From positions 4,861,299 to 4,925,298 of the forward strand of contig VWZX01004666.1 in NCBI GenBank assembly GCA_013399015.1: a stretch of DNA of 64,000 bases. Reading direction: 5' to 3'. The DNA is from Galbula dea (taxonomy: Eukaryota > Chordata > Aves > Piciformes > Galbulidae). Made by a program: the position numbers and the translations under genes. Positions 51,920 to 63,107 of this stretch are shown here, piece by piece; the first letter of the stretch is position 1, and each line of letters begins with the position of its first letter. The notes beneath the pieces are model-generated. The model worked only from the letters and a program-made list of their open reading frames with translations, was not told where the DNA came from and did not search any database.

Positions 51920-52290
51920 ACTTCTGCTGCAATTTTGTGACAGCAGTCGAGGCTGACTGATGGGGCCGAAAAATTAATGTGATTAAACCCTTCTCAAAAA
52001 GCCGGATTTGGACAGGGGTTTGATGGTCATGGTTTTGATGGGAAATGCCAAGCAAGACAGGGAGTTCGCCCTGCCATTGTGCGACAAATAGTTTCACGCC
52101 GGCATTCAGACACAGGAGGCAAAAGAGGAGTGGTAAGGATCTACTGCATCTGTGCCCACATCCCCAGCAGGAGGTGGATAAATACGACTTTTTGGTGTTG
52201 CTTGGTGCTCCACAGAGCGTGGTTATGAGTCCTGACACCAACTCCTGGGAACTCCAAAAAGGAAGAAAAAGGACTGGCATGGCTGAGATG
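51920..52290. promoter_or_regulatory. CNE-like block sharing a 17-mer with 44827-44843
   Basis: GCCGAAAAATTAATGTG at 51965-51981 is followed by ATTAAACCC, CAAAAAGCCGG and GTTTGATGGTCATGGTTTTGATGGG, and further on GATAAATACGAC. CpGs are retained and it is repeat-free. Confidence 0.38.
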
Positions 52291-52489
52291 ACATGAAAGC
52301 TGGCCGGACAACAGTGGCTGTGTGGGGAAACATTTTGAAGGAGAAAACGGCCACAGCTCTCTCCCTCAAATGATCAATTAAAAGCCATCCTTCTGCTGAG
52401 TGCCAGGTGAGGACAGCAAATGAGGGCTTCCAGCGGAACAGCCACACAGCTAGGCTCTGCATGACAATTGCTGAGAAGGGGAGACCAGA

Positions 52490-52700
52490 GGGGGAGGCAG
52501 CCCCATCCCTCCTTTCACCATGGTGATTAGGTATTCCGAGTGTGCCAGATAGTCCCAAATAACAGAAAGAGAAATATAAACTGGAGACCAGCATATCCAA
52601 GGCAGGCCAGATGGCCCCGCAGCCGGCAGAGGCTGCTCCCATCCAGCCCTTCCCCACTTTAACTGTTCAAACATTTCTTTATCCCAACAAGACAATTAAA
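52490..52700. promoter_or_regulatory. weak CNE-like block
   Basis: CACCATGGTGATTAGGTATTCC (a CACCATGGTG palindrome at 52516-52525 next to GATTA), GAGAAATATAAACTGG and GCCAGATGGCCC. Lower motif density than the other blocks. Confidence 0.28.
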
Positions 52701-53684
52701 CTGAGCAGCATGGAAAGGAGACTCGGCAACAGTTTGCAGAGGGAGCAGGACGGTTGTTGCCAGAAAAGCAGAAGAAGGAGGCGATTGCTGCATGATCCAA
52801 GACCTCTCTCCTTGCGATGCACCTCGCTCCACAAGGACAACGAGTTTTTGGTCACGCAGCAGAGATGGATACATGGCCCTCATCACTGCTGCTGCCCATC
52901 TACCTGCACACTGTTACTCCTTCACTCCTTTTACATCATGCAGGGCACTGCATGACAAAAAGCAAATGTAGCATTTCATTTATTTCACTATTTCATAAGT
53001 AATGTTAAGCTTGCAATTGCCCCTGGTCACAGCTGATTAGCAACAAAGCATCACTTCAAGTTACACCCAAAATTTTACCGGCCTTGGAAGTGGTGCATCC
53101 CAGCAGCAAGAGTCATAAGCATGAGTGATGGATGTGTGTGCATGTGCATTCTGCCTCCAACACGTTGCTCTAGCACAGAATATAAGAAGATAAACCTTCT
53201 TCCCCCAGCACAAATACATACGTAAACACACAGCTCTCTACACAGGTCCCAGCCCATAACACTTCTGACTCGGTGGGTGTCTGTACAGATAGCCCTTGGT
53301 CTGATTTCCAAAGCACTATGTTATTCAGGAATTCAAGCTGTGGTCATCATAGCCCTGATGTTCACCACCTGAAGTGCAATTTACATTTGATTGACAATAA
53401 ACCAGTTGTTTCCGAACAAAAACCAACTCCATGCTAGAGATGTTCTTGGAACGAAAAGCTCACTGACTTGGGGCCAGCCTCTCTTGCAGGGAGAAACTGG
53501 TTGCAGAACAAACTGGCTGTGTCCAGATAACCAAGGTTAAGTATGATTATAATAATAATCAAAAGAATGTTAATAAAACCACCCCCACTTTACCCACCAG
53601 CCCCAAGAGATGAGCGATATTTGCAGGCTGCTCACCAGCTCAACCACTTATCCCCAGCATGCACCAGAAGCTGGGCACGAGGGT

Positions 53685-53777
53685 CTAGGGGGTCTTGCTC
53701 TGGAACAGGGATTGGACTAGATGATCTTTCTAGGTCCCTTCCAACCCCTAACTTCCTGTGATTCTATGATCCTATGC
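53685..53777 (+). mobile_element. CR1 LINE, 3' tail fragment
   Basis: The run GGGGGTCTTGCTCTGGAACA leads to GATTGGACTAGATGATCTTT, then GTCCCTTCCAACCCC and the terminal GTGATTCTATGATCCTATG. This is the last hundred or so bases of a CR1 element, plus orientation. The left boundary is approximate. Confidence 0.9.
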
Positions 53778-56700
53778 CACCATCATCACCAGGGAAAGTA
53801 AGGCTAGGACAGCCAGCGGCCAGATGTAGAAGGTCACCTTGACACACCAGGCTGTGCTCCACAAGAAGCCACAGACAATACATGATGAAGACCAAGCAGC
53901 ATCAGGAAACTGTCATCTGTGGTTCCAGGAGGCCAGGGACATGGGAAGCCTGTTCACTCTGACATGGTTCAGCTCTTTGCCAAGACATTCTGTCTTTGGC
54001 ATGAGCCTTTGCCTGTCGCTTTGTGGGAAAGCAATGCCATGGTGACTGGGTACAGAAGGACACTGGGACAGATTTTATCGGAAGCAAAGAATAAAACCAG
54101 GGATTTTTTTTTCCTGATTTTAAAACAGAGCTATAAATCTCTTTTGCAGAAAGGAACATACCATTTATTTCCACTCCTTCTAGGAATCTCAACTATTGTA
54201 TGCTTATTAAAGAAAACCCATAAAATATGTCTCCTGGTGTCTTTAACACATGTTTGCTAAAAGCCTCTAAAGTATAACAAATGGCATTATTTTTCTCAGT
54301 AAGCACCTAAGGGGACATGCCTATCCAGTACATGTTCCGTCTGCTTCTCCCTGGAAAGGCTGGACTTTTCTACGTGCTCCCTGTACACTCCATCACTTAC
54401 GGATGGCCTGAGTACCTGCATTTTACAGCAAGAGACAACTTGGCCAAACAGAGACATCTCAACTCAATTTCCAGAGTAACAAGGAGAACAGTCCCACCCA
54501 GATGCATCTCAAAGGAGATGCTCTCCCTTCATGGGATGCACAGGTACAGGGCAAGCAACACTCTGCTTTAAAAGTAAGGAGAGGTTCACCCCAAAGACTG
54601 AGTAATCTTCACTGCACAAAATGTATCTTATAGGGCCAGGTGCTAATCTGGGTTACATCAGCACATAAACCAAATCATTTTACTAAATTTTGCAAATTTC
54701 CTCCACTAGTGGTAAGAGGATGAGACTTTGCACCATGATGCGGAGGACTAAATAGAGCAACTTCCAAACACCCCTTGAGAAGAAAATGCCTGATTTTGGA
54801 GTCTCGTTTTGCTGCAGAGTAGCTCAAGCATAAACCTATCTTTCAGGAAAATTTAAACACAGTGTACCAGATTCCTTTCTTTGAAAAAGAAAAAAAAAGC
54901 AAGCAAGTTTCTTAGAAAATTATTTATGCTATGAGGTAAAAAACATTTTAATGAACTATGAAGAAAAAAGGTTATTGCGCAGTAACATAGAAGCACATGT
55001 GGAGCACTCACAGTAAGTCACCTTCTGTGTAAACACAGACCCTTTCACGAATATGAAAAATACAACTGAAGGACTAAGCTCTGCAAATCTGAAAAGCCCA
55101 CGTTAGACATGTAAAGGTGCCGCTGATCTAAGAAAATTTTACAATTACTGCTCAGTGTTATAGAAAAGCCTTATGAAATTTTTGCCTAGAATCTACAGCC
55201 ACCTACCTGCAACAGATTCTCCAGCAGGAGCACAAGTAGGCAGTTCTTACAAAGGGTTAGATATAATAATTACACAAGGAATCCACACAACTTCACAGGG
55301 GCCAACAATCAACAGATTTTTCTTCACAGAGGCCAATACAACAATCCCTCAAAATTGTGCATTTGTATAGAAATTCAAAATATATGTATGCAAAACAGGA
55401 TCACAATTATATCTGCAAACTGTGATCCCTCAAATTCCTCATTGCCAAAGTTTTTCTTTTCTAATGGTCAACGTCAAAGATCATTAGGATCCTCTAAAAA
55501 GCTCCACCACTCTCTCCCTCGGTCTCTAACGAACACACCCATACGTGTGTATGCAGACACCAAATAAACTCACCCTGTTAATGGAGTGAAGTTTCCATGG
55601 TGCAGCATCTATATGTAATGGGAATATGATACAGAGCTAACAGATATATTTAGTATAAGCTGTCCTGGTAGTTAGAGAAGAATTCTAATGCCCATCAGGG
55701 ATGTTGTATTTGCTCAGCTCTACCATGCAGCAAAGTATCTTAAAGAAATTTAATGATATGGTTAAAAAAACCCAACAGAACAAAACAACTTGTACTTCTG
55801 CCCAAGTGTTCCAAGCTGCCTGCAAAGTTTTTATTCTGCTTCCTCTCCCTGGCAGGTCTCCTGCCCAGTGCTGGTGGCAGAGTGGGGAGCTGGATGTCAC
55901 CATGCCTGCCTGGGCAAAGCCCCATCTTCTCCCAGGAAGGAGAGGACCCACGTTCATCACACTCTAGTGGCAAAGGCAAGGCGCGGCGGCAGATGCCGGT
56001 GCATCCATCTGTCCACAGCTGTGCTCCATGCAGTCTAATTCTTTTAACAGATTTACTTCTTTAAATGGGGTATCTGACAGGATTTTGCTAGCAAGATCCA
56101 TAGCAGCTGATGTGCTCTAAATTCATTTAGCTCACAGATCCACTCCTCCGTCCCTATCTCCCAGACTATTCTTTGGAGCAAGCTCCATTTCCACAGCCAG
56201 GTTATATCGATAAGGGAAAGAGGATTGACAAAGATGTTTCTAAGCTTTGCCATCTCACCTGCCTCCCCTAGGATAATTATATTACCGGTTTACACACATA
56301 CATATCCATACACGCTCCCACCTTCAGCCACTTTCCCTATGAACCCAAAAGAAGGGAGAGGAGATGCTCAGCAATGAAAGGAGCTTACAGCACAAAAAGT
56401 AGCACAGCCGGGGGTGAATAAAAGGAGAAGGGGGAGACAGATGAGAAATCATATTTGCAGTGTAAGAAATACACAGCTTCTGCCTTCAGTGGAAATTGCC
56501 CTACACTTGCAAATGCTGACATAAAAGACACACTTGCAGCATATTTCAAAACCAAAGAGCGATGGATTTACAAGGCAGGTTGATTTTATGATGACTTTTA
56601 TTGAAAAGGTATGCTGGGTTTAGGCAGATGCCTTTTAGCACCGGTAAGTTAGCACAGTGCCTAATTCAAGGAGACAGCCTGAGGAAGCAGTACCGACAGG

Positions 56701-56805
56701 GGAGAGAGAGCCACAATGTCTCTATTAGTCTCCTTGGTATCATAAAGGGGAGAAGAAAAATCACATCTGAAAGGGAGAGGAAGGAGCAGTGCAGCAGGTT
56801 TTTGT

Positions 56806-56840
56806 TAAAAAAATAATAACAACAACAACAATAACAAAAC
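56806..56840 (+). repeat. (AAT)n/(AAC)n trinucleotide tract
   Basis: AATAATAACAACAACAACAA with short flanking A runs. Confidence 0.9.
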
Positions 56841-57755
56841 TGTTTTCTAGGAAGAAAATTCGACACATCGGAGGAGCCCATGTGAAAAACAAACCACTCA
56901 CTCCTTAGTCTACATATCTGGGTTTGCAGGAAACTCTAATCATAAATTAGTGCTCCTCTTTGGGGTACCATGCTCTGTTGTTCCAAGACCACTCCCCATT
57001 GCAAGTCACCTCCCAGCTTAGCAAAGCTGGAAGCCTACCCTTCCTGGAGGACAGTTTTGCCACTCTGTGTGGGCAACCACAAAGAGACAATGTGAAAGAG
57101 GAGCAGGGAGTTAGAGTATCTGGACTGGTTTCCTTCATCTGCAAAAGGGCACATCACCTTTCAACAGGCACCAAAAGGGTGAAACACTCAGAGGAAGCAC
57201 GTGGTGCAACACCTTATTGAATTGCAAGAACGGATTGGAGTTTATGTCTTGAAGAGCGAGCTTGGTAGCCAGAAATATTCTTAAGTTAACCAAAGGAAAA
57301 GTAACTTTTGCTCTAACCTCAGGCACAAATCCCGTAGGTGATAAATTTGCCCGAAGAATGGTGTGCATGAAGAAAAGGTCAGAAAGAAATACCTGAAGAA
57401 GCAGGGGGTACTTTTGCTGCAACAACTGGCTACACACTCCAGCTGCATCCCTGTTTACACACATATATGTACCAGCACCTATAGCCTTGCACTGGGGCAC
57501 AGACAGCTTTTTGCATGGTCAACCTTGTCTCTCCAGCTATGTGCTGGAAAATAAATTCCCTCCAAGAGCACCTCACCTCAAAATCTGTCAATGTCCCCTT
57601 AGAAGAGACAAGGCAATACTGTGTGGCTGAGCTTGGCAGGTAGGAAAGGCTGGTTTTCCTCTGCCTTCAGCAAGAGCCACAGCACTGAGGGACAATCACC
57701 TGCTGAGTATCTCAACAAGGCACAACTAAAGAAGAACCAGTAAGTCAGTGGAGGT

Positions 57756-57761
57756 ACTTAC
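57756..57761 (-). other. RNF220: RNF220 exon 2 splice donor (GTAAGT)
   Basis: On the minus strand the exon ends GACAGAT and the intron begins GTAAGTACC, a near-consensus U2 donor. The coding frame would continue into the intron for only a few codons. The family protein continues after the Cys with a lysine run that is not found here, so the exon must end at this site. Confidence 0.88.
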
Positions 57762-58386
57762 ATCTGTCACTTCGGTCCTCAGGACTGGACGAGGTCTCCC
57801 GGTCAGAAATGAGGCCAGAAACAGCAAAGATCTTCTTCCCCGTATCATCAACTTTGAGGGAGCCGGGGGAGCTGGAGGGGAGCTGTGTGCCAAACTCATA
57901 CTCCTTCCCATCAGCATCCGAGAAGCGTAGATGGGGTGACTCAGTGTCATGGCAGTTTTTCAGGCGCTTGGCCGGTGTAAAAGCTGACTGGTAGCTCTCC
58001 CGGTCTTCAGTAGACGCAAAGGGGCGGAAAGCCCCAACGCCACTATGGTTCAACATACTGATTGGGGTACAGTCCAGGTTGGGGGGTGCAAACTGGGGGT
58101 GGAGATGAAGCAAGGATGGAGGAAAGTCACGATTTGCAAATGTTCCCGGCACCCCACCTTGCCGGTGATACATGGAGGCAAAAGTATATGAGCCATTGGT
58201 GAAGGGAATATGCACGTCCTTATCTGCTGACACAGGGACCCCAAAAGGCCTTGGCTGCTGGCAGGGAATGGAAGCATCACGGCTGGCTTCAGCAGTGGAG
58301 GCTAGAACCATCAGTGCCGGAGAGGCCAGAGGATTGGGGAGGTAGGGTGAGTTCTCCATCTTGAACGCTGCCCGGTGTAAGTCCAT
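57762..58386 (-). CDS. RNF220: RNF220 first coding exon (residues 1-208), E3 ubiquitin ligase N-terminus
   Basis: Partial CDS of RNF220, a RING-type E3 ubiquitin ligase of about 566 residues in mammals. From the literature it ubiquitinates Sin3B, stabilises beta-catenin with USP7, and with ZC4H2 modifies Gli proteins and controls neuronal transcription factors. The 208 codons read from the ATG at 58386 to the donor at 57762 and give a protein starting MDLHRAAF. Recognisable segments include MVLASTAEASRD, the run HIPFTNGSYTFASMYHRQ, SLLHLHPQFAPPNLDCTP, the basic stretch FTPAKRLKN and the acidic serine-rich end SSSPEDRSDR. I recognise it as near-identical to the mammalian N-terminus from memory. 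No domain with a known fold lies here: the zinc-binding and RING parts (C-terminal) are on exons beyond the left edge. The exon ends in phase 1, splitting a codon that should encode Cys. The start is chosen because it matches the family start; the frame is open upstream to the acceptor without another ATG. Confidence 0.93.
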
Positions 58387-58430
58387 CGGAGTCTCTTTCC
58401 TCAGCAGGACCACAAGTGGAACTATCTTCC
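58387..58430 (-). other. RNF220: RNF220 exon 2, 5' untranslated part
   Basis: These 44 bases lie between the splice acceptor and the ATG. The acceptor reads ttccttccag before the exon's GGAAGATAG, with a pyrimidine-rich run in front. The segment has no stop in the CDS frame (14 open codons), so an N-terminal extension from an upstream exon is formally possible, but the family protein starts at MDLHRAAF. The context of this ATG is weak at -3 (C) with G at +4. Confidence 0.8.
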
Positions 58431-59080
58431 CTGGAAGGAAAGCAAAGCGATGCCTGGGAATGGGGCAGGGAAAATTACTGGAGCATCATCACCCTCCAAA
58501 CACTGCAAAGAAACAGAAGAGAAAAGAAAACACAACTGTTTAGGTTTCTGTGCTTACGTTTCTGGGATACTCCAGCAGCAGGGTAGACACATGCTCTACA
58601 ACTGACGGGCCGGAAACTGGCCACCACTGTTCTCATTCAAGAAAATCAATAAACAGCTTCACACACTAGTGGAATCGGCTCTGGCCCTCCAGGTTAAAGG
58701 GTATCATCCAGTGCAAATGATGAAAGGCAAACCAAACATAATAACATGCAGATTTAATAACCCACTAATAAACAAGGTTTGGTCTAAAATTAAGATAGTA
58801 CTTCCAAATTATAGTTGGAATTTTATATGGCAAAAGAGGCATTTACATATAATTGCAATAAACTTAAGAAAGCCCTCCCACACACACCATTGTTTACCTG
58901 GGGGTGGGGGCATGTGGAACCAACACAAAAATATCTGTTGTACATAGTTACCCAAATAAGCCAACGTATGTTGCTGTACTGTACACAATGGCTAAGACAC
59001 ATAAAAGACATGCATTTTCTCTCACTCTCACAGTATATATGGGTAGGTAAGACCTTGTATGTACAGTTCTCAATACCATC

Positions 59081-59119
59081 CTATATATATACGTATGTAC
59101 ATATACACATACATACACC
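59081..59119 (+). repeat. alternating purine-pyrimidine tract (TA/CA/GTA)
   Basis: TATATATATACGTATGTACA continuing as TATACACATACATACACC. This kind of sequence can adopt Z-DNA or cruciform structure. Confidence 0.85.
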
Positions 59120-59559
59120 ATTGGAATGTACAGGTGAGTGTATATAACACAGAAACACCCATGTGTGCACACACAGTCCCTGACAGCCAAAGGAGAAGAG
59201 ACTTCCCCAGTAAAATGCCTGGCGTCTCTGACAATATTTAAAATCATAATGGGTGCTTCTGCCATCTGATCTCTGCAAGCGTCTGCCTTTCAGGTGGGGA
59301 AAAACAGAGAATGGATCAGTAATTTTAGTTCCTAATGCACTCACTCCTAAGTAGATTTGTAAACTGCCCTGGATGTGCCATTAACATTTAGAGGAAAATG
59401 TTAACAAAATTTCTGCCTTGCATCTTGCTGAGCCTCCTAGGTTGGCTGTAGCCACCCAGCCAGCCACAACCCCCTCCCAGGGTGAAGAAAGGGAAAATGC
59501 TCCTCTCTGTATCTCCCTCAGTTCACTCAGCCTTTTTGTGTTGTTATTTTCTTCCCCAA

Positions 59560-60130
59560 TCAATCTAGTGTCTTTTCTTTAAAGCTTCCGCCACCTGCCA
59601 TTCAGGCCCCACAACCCAGCTTAAAATACAAGGACTGTAACTTTGAAACAATATACCAGCCGTGGAGCTCAAAGGAGCAGAAAAATCATATAATAATAAA
59701 AAGCAGTTACAAATTGTGCCTCTTAAATCCAGAGGGTCAAACATCTCAAATAAAACTTAGTGAAAGAGTGTCTCCCTAATGGAGTGCCTTTTGTACTCCA
59801 TGAATGAGGGAGCCTAGGTTAACAAAGTGTATGAAATCCAGTCTGGGACTTTAATGCAGTTCAGTGATAACATTTCCTCTCTCCCATTCTGTATCCAGCC
59901 GCACCATCGACTGTTATTAATGGTGAAGATGAGTGGACATCATCTCTCCACTTCCTCGTTTGGCATCCATCCTTGAAGACATCATTGCTAAATTACCAGA
60001 TTATGTATCTCACATTAATGGATTTGCTCTCTTCCAAATTTTAAATAACTTTCCTGTTGAGTTCTCACCACAGAAAGCAAGGAGGAGAAGGAGAGCATGA
60101 GATGCCAAGGGCATCCTGGTCAGAGCTGCA
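59560..60130. promoter_or_regulatory. CNE-like block in RNF220 intron 1, includes a 41-nt hairpin
   Basis: Contains AATCAATCTAGTG, GTTAACAAAGTG (LEF/SOX-like AACAAAG), GACTTTAATGCAG, CGACTGTTATTAATGG, CATTGCTAAATTACC, CATTAATGGATTTGC and TTTAAATAAC. The hairpin CTCCCT..ATGGAGT..ACTCCAT..AGGGAG spans 59772-59812. Confidence 0.45.
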
Positions 60131-60419
60131 GTCCTGGGTACACTCACTTTGCTGCTTCATGCAAGGCTGATCAAAAACTGGAAGTCAAGAAACTGCAACC
60201 ACTGACAGATCTGGAGCTGCTGAGGGCTTAGGAAACCATGTAAGCATATACATACACATCTATGATTATATATCCAAAGAGATGCATGCAAATAAGCCAC
60301 AGTTCACAAAAATAAACAAACATTAACATGGAAGTGAAACTGAGCAATCACAGGAAAACATGGATTTCCAGGGAAAGAAAAAAAAAAGCAATCACCTCTG
60401 CCTCCTTTTCTATTTTTAT

Positions 60420-61020
60420 TTCTGCTATCAGCCCATTACGTTAAATGTATTTCATAAATTAGTAATCTGGCCGCAACACTTGACACTCCTGTAGGATACT
60501 GTGAATCACCATAGCCATTTATTCGTTTGCAAACTTCATTACACCAGGAATAAATCAACACATTACAATATCTCAGCTGGCCAAATTTAATTTTTTTTTC
60601 AGCTCCCACTTCCTTTTTCGTTCTCTCTTGCTCCCTTCTCACCCAGCACTTCCCCACCCCCAAGTAACACAGGCAGATTAGACTGCGGCGGACCAGTCAT
60701 TATGAAAATCTATCGTTAATACACTCCCAATGTCAAAATGTCATAGGTTTAAATACAGAACCCAAAAATAAGAAAACTAACTGACCTTCTTAATTAAAAA
60801 AATATGGATTGCAGGATAATCAGCTGGAAGGAACATTTGGGTGCCGGGAAGGCGGTGGGCACAGGTGGAGTGAGGAACTGTTACTTTTCTGCCTCTATGC
60901 TGATTTTTTTTAATTTAGCACCTCGTGCAAATCCAGATTAAAATAACTCCAACTATTGATCTGAGCAGTGGAATTGACATTAATTTTAGTTCACTTCTCA
61001 CTTTGCAAAGGGATCAATAG
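60420..61020. promoter_or_regulatory. CNE-like block in RNF220 intron 1
   Basis: Contains CCCATTACGTTAAATG, TAAATTAGTAATCTGGCC, CCATTTATTCGTTTGC, CTTCATTACACC, GTCATTATGAAAATC, TCGTTAATACACTCCC, CTTAATTAAAAAAATATGG, GGATAATCAGC, GTGCAAATCCAGATT (octamer-like) and the palindrome CTTTGCAAAG at 61001-61010. Repeat-free and dense in homeodomain cores. Confidence 0.47.
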
Positions 61021-62439
61021 GAAGTAATAACAGCTGACATCCCCACTGAAAGGAGGAGAAAAGACGGGCTAGAGACAGAAATCGAAAAGCAACCAAATAA
61101 ATCAGCAGCTACTTTTCCACGGCATCAGACAAACTCCAAACAGATTGCAAAAAGTCTTTGTTGAATTAACTAAATAAGGAGCAGAGGGAAGGGGGGTGGA
61201 GATCAATCTAGGAAGCTACACAAACTGTCTACCAAGTACAAAGGTTAGACAGACAGTCTGAAAACAAACTCTGATTTTTTTGTTATTATTTTTTAATGGC
61301 TACCAGTTTGCATAGTTATTGGGTTTTGGAGATACTCTGTTTAAGGTGTACAGAAAGTACCTATGTAATCTTGTACGTTACCAATAACAAGGCTGAACAC
61401 GCCACAACCAGGACGAATTGAATCAACAGCCTTTAGCTGTGACCCGTTAAAAAAAAAAAAATCTCTCACCAAGGAACAACTTGTAATCAGTTATCTCTGG
61501 CTTAGTTTTGGTTCCTCTGCTTACAAAGGTTGTAGCCCTGTGCTGAATTAGTTAAGAGGAAAGTCTCATAAAAGTAGAAGAAGCCATGACAGAGCTGGGT
61601 TTAGCAGGCATCACAAACACCCAGAAAACAGCAGTGGCCACTGGTTATCAGCATAAAACTCCCTTGCCAACAAGCCTGCAAGGAAACATGCACATATGCC
61701 AACACATGCACACCCTCTATGCAGCCACCAGATCTGCAAATCTTTTACTAAAATGTTACTCAGAGTTTCTTTTACTAAATCATCTCTCTGTTGCTATTTA
61801 GTAAAATAAATATAATATACCACTCTGGTTTCTACAACAGGTTGCATTTTTGTGGTCTCTCAACCATTTCCAAATGCCAGAGATTAAAATAATGGAGTAA
61901 ATTAACATTTTGCTGCCTCCAGAAACTAAGTTTTCTTAGGGAAAAAATTAATTACCAAGCTATGGGGGAAAAAAAGAAGATTAAAAAAAAATAGGAAATC
62001 CAGGAAAACTGATGATGCATATAAATTAGGAGAAATCCAGAAAAAAAAATCACAATATCCATTTACATTAAAAAGTTTTTTCCCCATAAATGTCAAGCAG
62101 GAATTTAGAAATATGCTCTGCGCAGAAACGCCAAAGATTATAAAACAAAATAATGCCAGCTGTTTGGGGATTTAAGTGCTCAAATGGATTATATATTTGA
62201 ACCAAACTGGATTTCCTTATAATAAATAAAACAAATGCAAGCTCGAAAGGCAACAAAGAAGAGCTCTCATCACTGGATTAAGATACAAAGGAAAAACAGT
62301 TAATTTTTTTTTTTTGAAACGCGTGAAATACGCCAACTGCAGCCGCACATGGAGACAGCTGCTGGGAAAACCAGTTTAAGGGGAAAGGAAGAAGAAAAAA
62401 AAAAGAGGACAAAACAAAACAACAACAACAAAAAAGAAA
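61021..62439. other. intron 1 proximal part, AT-rich, nothing recognised
   Basis: Long A and T runs and AT-rich sequence lead into the CpG island. ATTA cores are frequent, but base composition alone could explain them. Confidence 0.45.
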
Positions 62440-62681
62440 TAGTGGAGCAGAGGAGCCCGCGGCGGGAGCGGGCGGCCTCAGTCCCAGCCGCTGCCCCGAC
62501 CCCGCGCTGCGCGACCACCGCTTTTGTTCTGCTCCAAACTTCTTCTCCACAAAAATTTAAAATTGGTGTTTTTATTAAGGAAAAAAGGGAAAAAATCCCA
62601 ACAAATAAGACCCCGGAGTGGAGCGGGTGATGCCCGCGGCGGCAGTTGCAGGGGGGAGAAAGAGCGGGGGTTGGCGAGAGG

Positions 62682-62698
62682 AAAAAAAAAAAAAAAAA
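62682..62698 (+). repeat. poly-A tract inside the CpG island
   Basis: Seventeen A residues. On the RNF220 strand this is a poly-T/U run in the leader or promoter region. Confidence 0.95.
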
Positions 62699-63012
62699 GG
62701 CGAAAACCCCACAACCTACCCAGCGTTTCGCTGCCTTCGCGCCCTCGTCTCGAGCCCCTCAGCCCCGCTCCTAACTTGGCGAACGAAAAACGCGGGCGGC
62801 GTTGCCCCGGGGCAGCCCCACTTCGGCGGGCACAGGGCACCGGGTATTGGGCACCGGCCTCTGGGCGGGAAGCCACCGGGGCTGGCACTCGCCGGCCCCT
62901 CCGTTCAACTCCCGCTCCTGTTTACACACACATACACTCACACACACCGCCCGAGGGGGTGTTAAATAAATCCAAATAAAATAAAATCAGAAACGGCGAG
63001 CCCCGGACTGGA

Positions 63013-63018
63013 ACCTAC
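63013..63018 (-). other. candidate RNF220 exon 1 donor (CG|GTAGGT)
   Basis: Reading leftward on the minus strand the sequence is GGCATCG then GTAGGTTCC. This is a fair donor match inside the CpG island and could join to the exon 2 acceptor. Two alternatives exist: CTGG|GTAGGTTG starting at 62719, and CTCAG|GTAGGA starting at 63843, which is the best consensus match but lies outside the densest CpG block. RNA evidence is needed to choose; several first exons may be used. Confidence 0.3.
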
Positions 63019-63107
63019 CGATGCCGACAAACCCCGCCGCTCCGCTGTCCCCTCAGGCAAATTAAACAGGTGTTTGGCGAGACTGGGGCTATGGGCACCG
63101 GCCGGGA

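Larger units (their letters stand above)
52701..57755. other. intronic sequence, mostly unremarkable
   Basis: Apart from the CR1 tail at 53685 and the trinucleotide tract at 56806 no element is supported. AT-rich near 54640-55000. Confidence 0.5.
1..57761 (-). other. RNF220: RNF220 intron 2 (partial, continues past left edge)
   Basis: Between the exon 2 donor and the left edge I see no further RNF220 exon. The next expected coding segment, starting with a lysine run after Cys and followed by a CPIC-type zinc-binding motif, does not appear in any minus-strand frame. Mammalian RNF220 also has a very large intron after its first coding exon. The longest open frame here is 267 codons and resembles no protein I know. 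The interval holds CNE-like blocks, CR1 fragments, simple repeats and unremarkable sequence, listed separately. Confidence 0.8.
58431..63018 (-). other. RNF220: RNF220 intron 1 (5' boundary uncertain)
   Basis: This lies between the CpG-island promoter and the exon 2 acceptor. The right boundary depends on which first-exon donor is used. It contains an AT-rich alternating tract near 59081-59119, CNE-like blocks at 59560-60130 and 60420-61020, and otherwise AT-rich sequence at 61020-62340. No second coding exon is visible. Confidence 0.65.

Noticed and set aside
1..57761. Search for RNF220 exons 3 onward (CPIC-type zinc motif, C-terminal RING)
   Set aside because: No minus-strand frame shows the expected motifs, so these exons lie beyond the left edge.
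59772..59812. Hairpin as a microRNA precursor
   Set aside because: The stem is far too short (13 paired bases) for a Drosha substrate.
16268..61010. Shared palindrome CTTTGCAAAG at 16268-16277 and 61001-61010
   Set aside because: A 10-11 base match is expected many times by chance in 64 kb, so it is not evidence of a shared regulator by itself.
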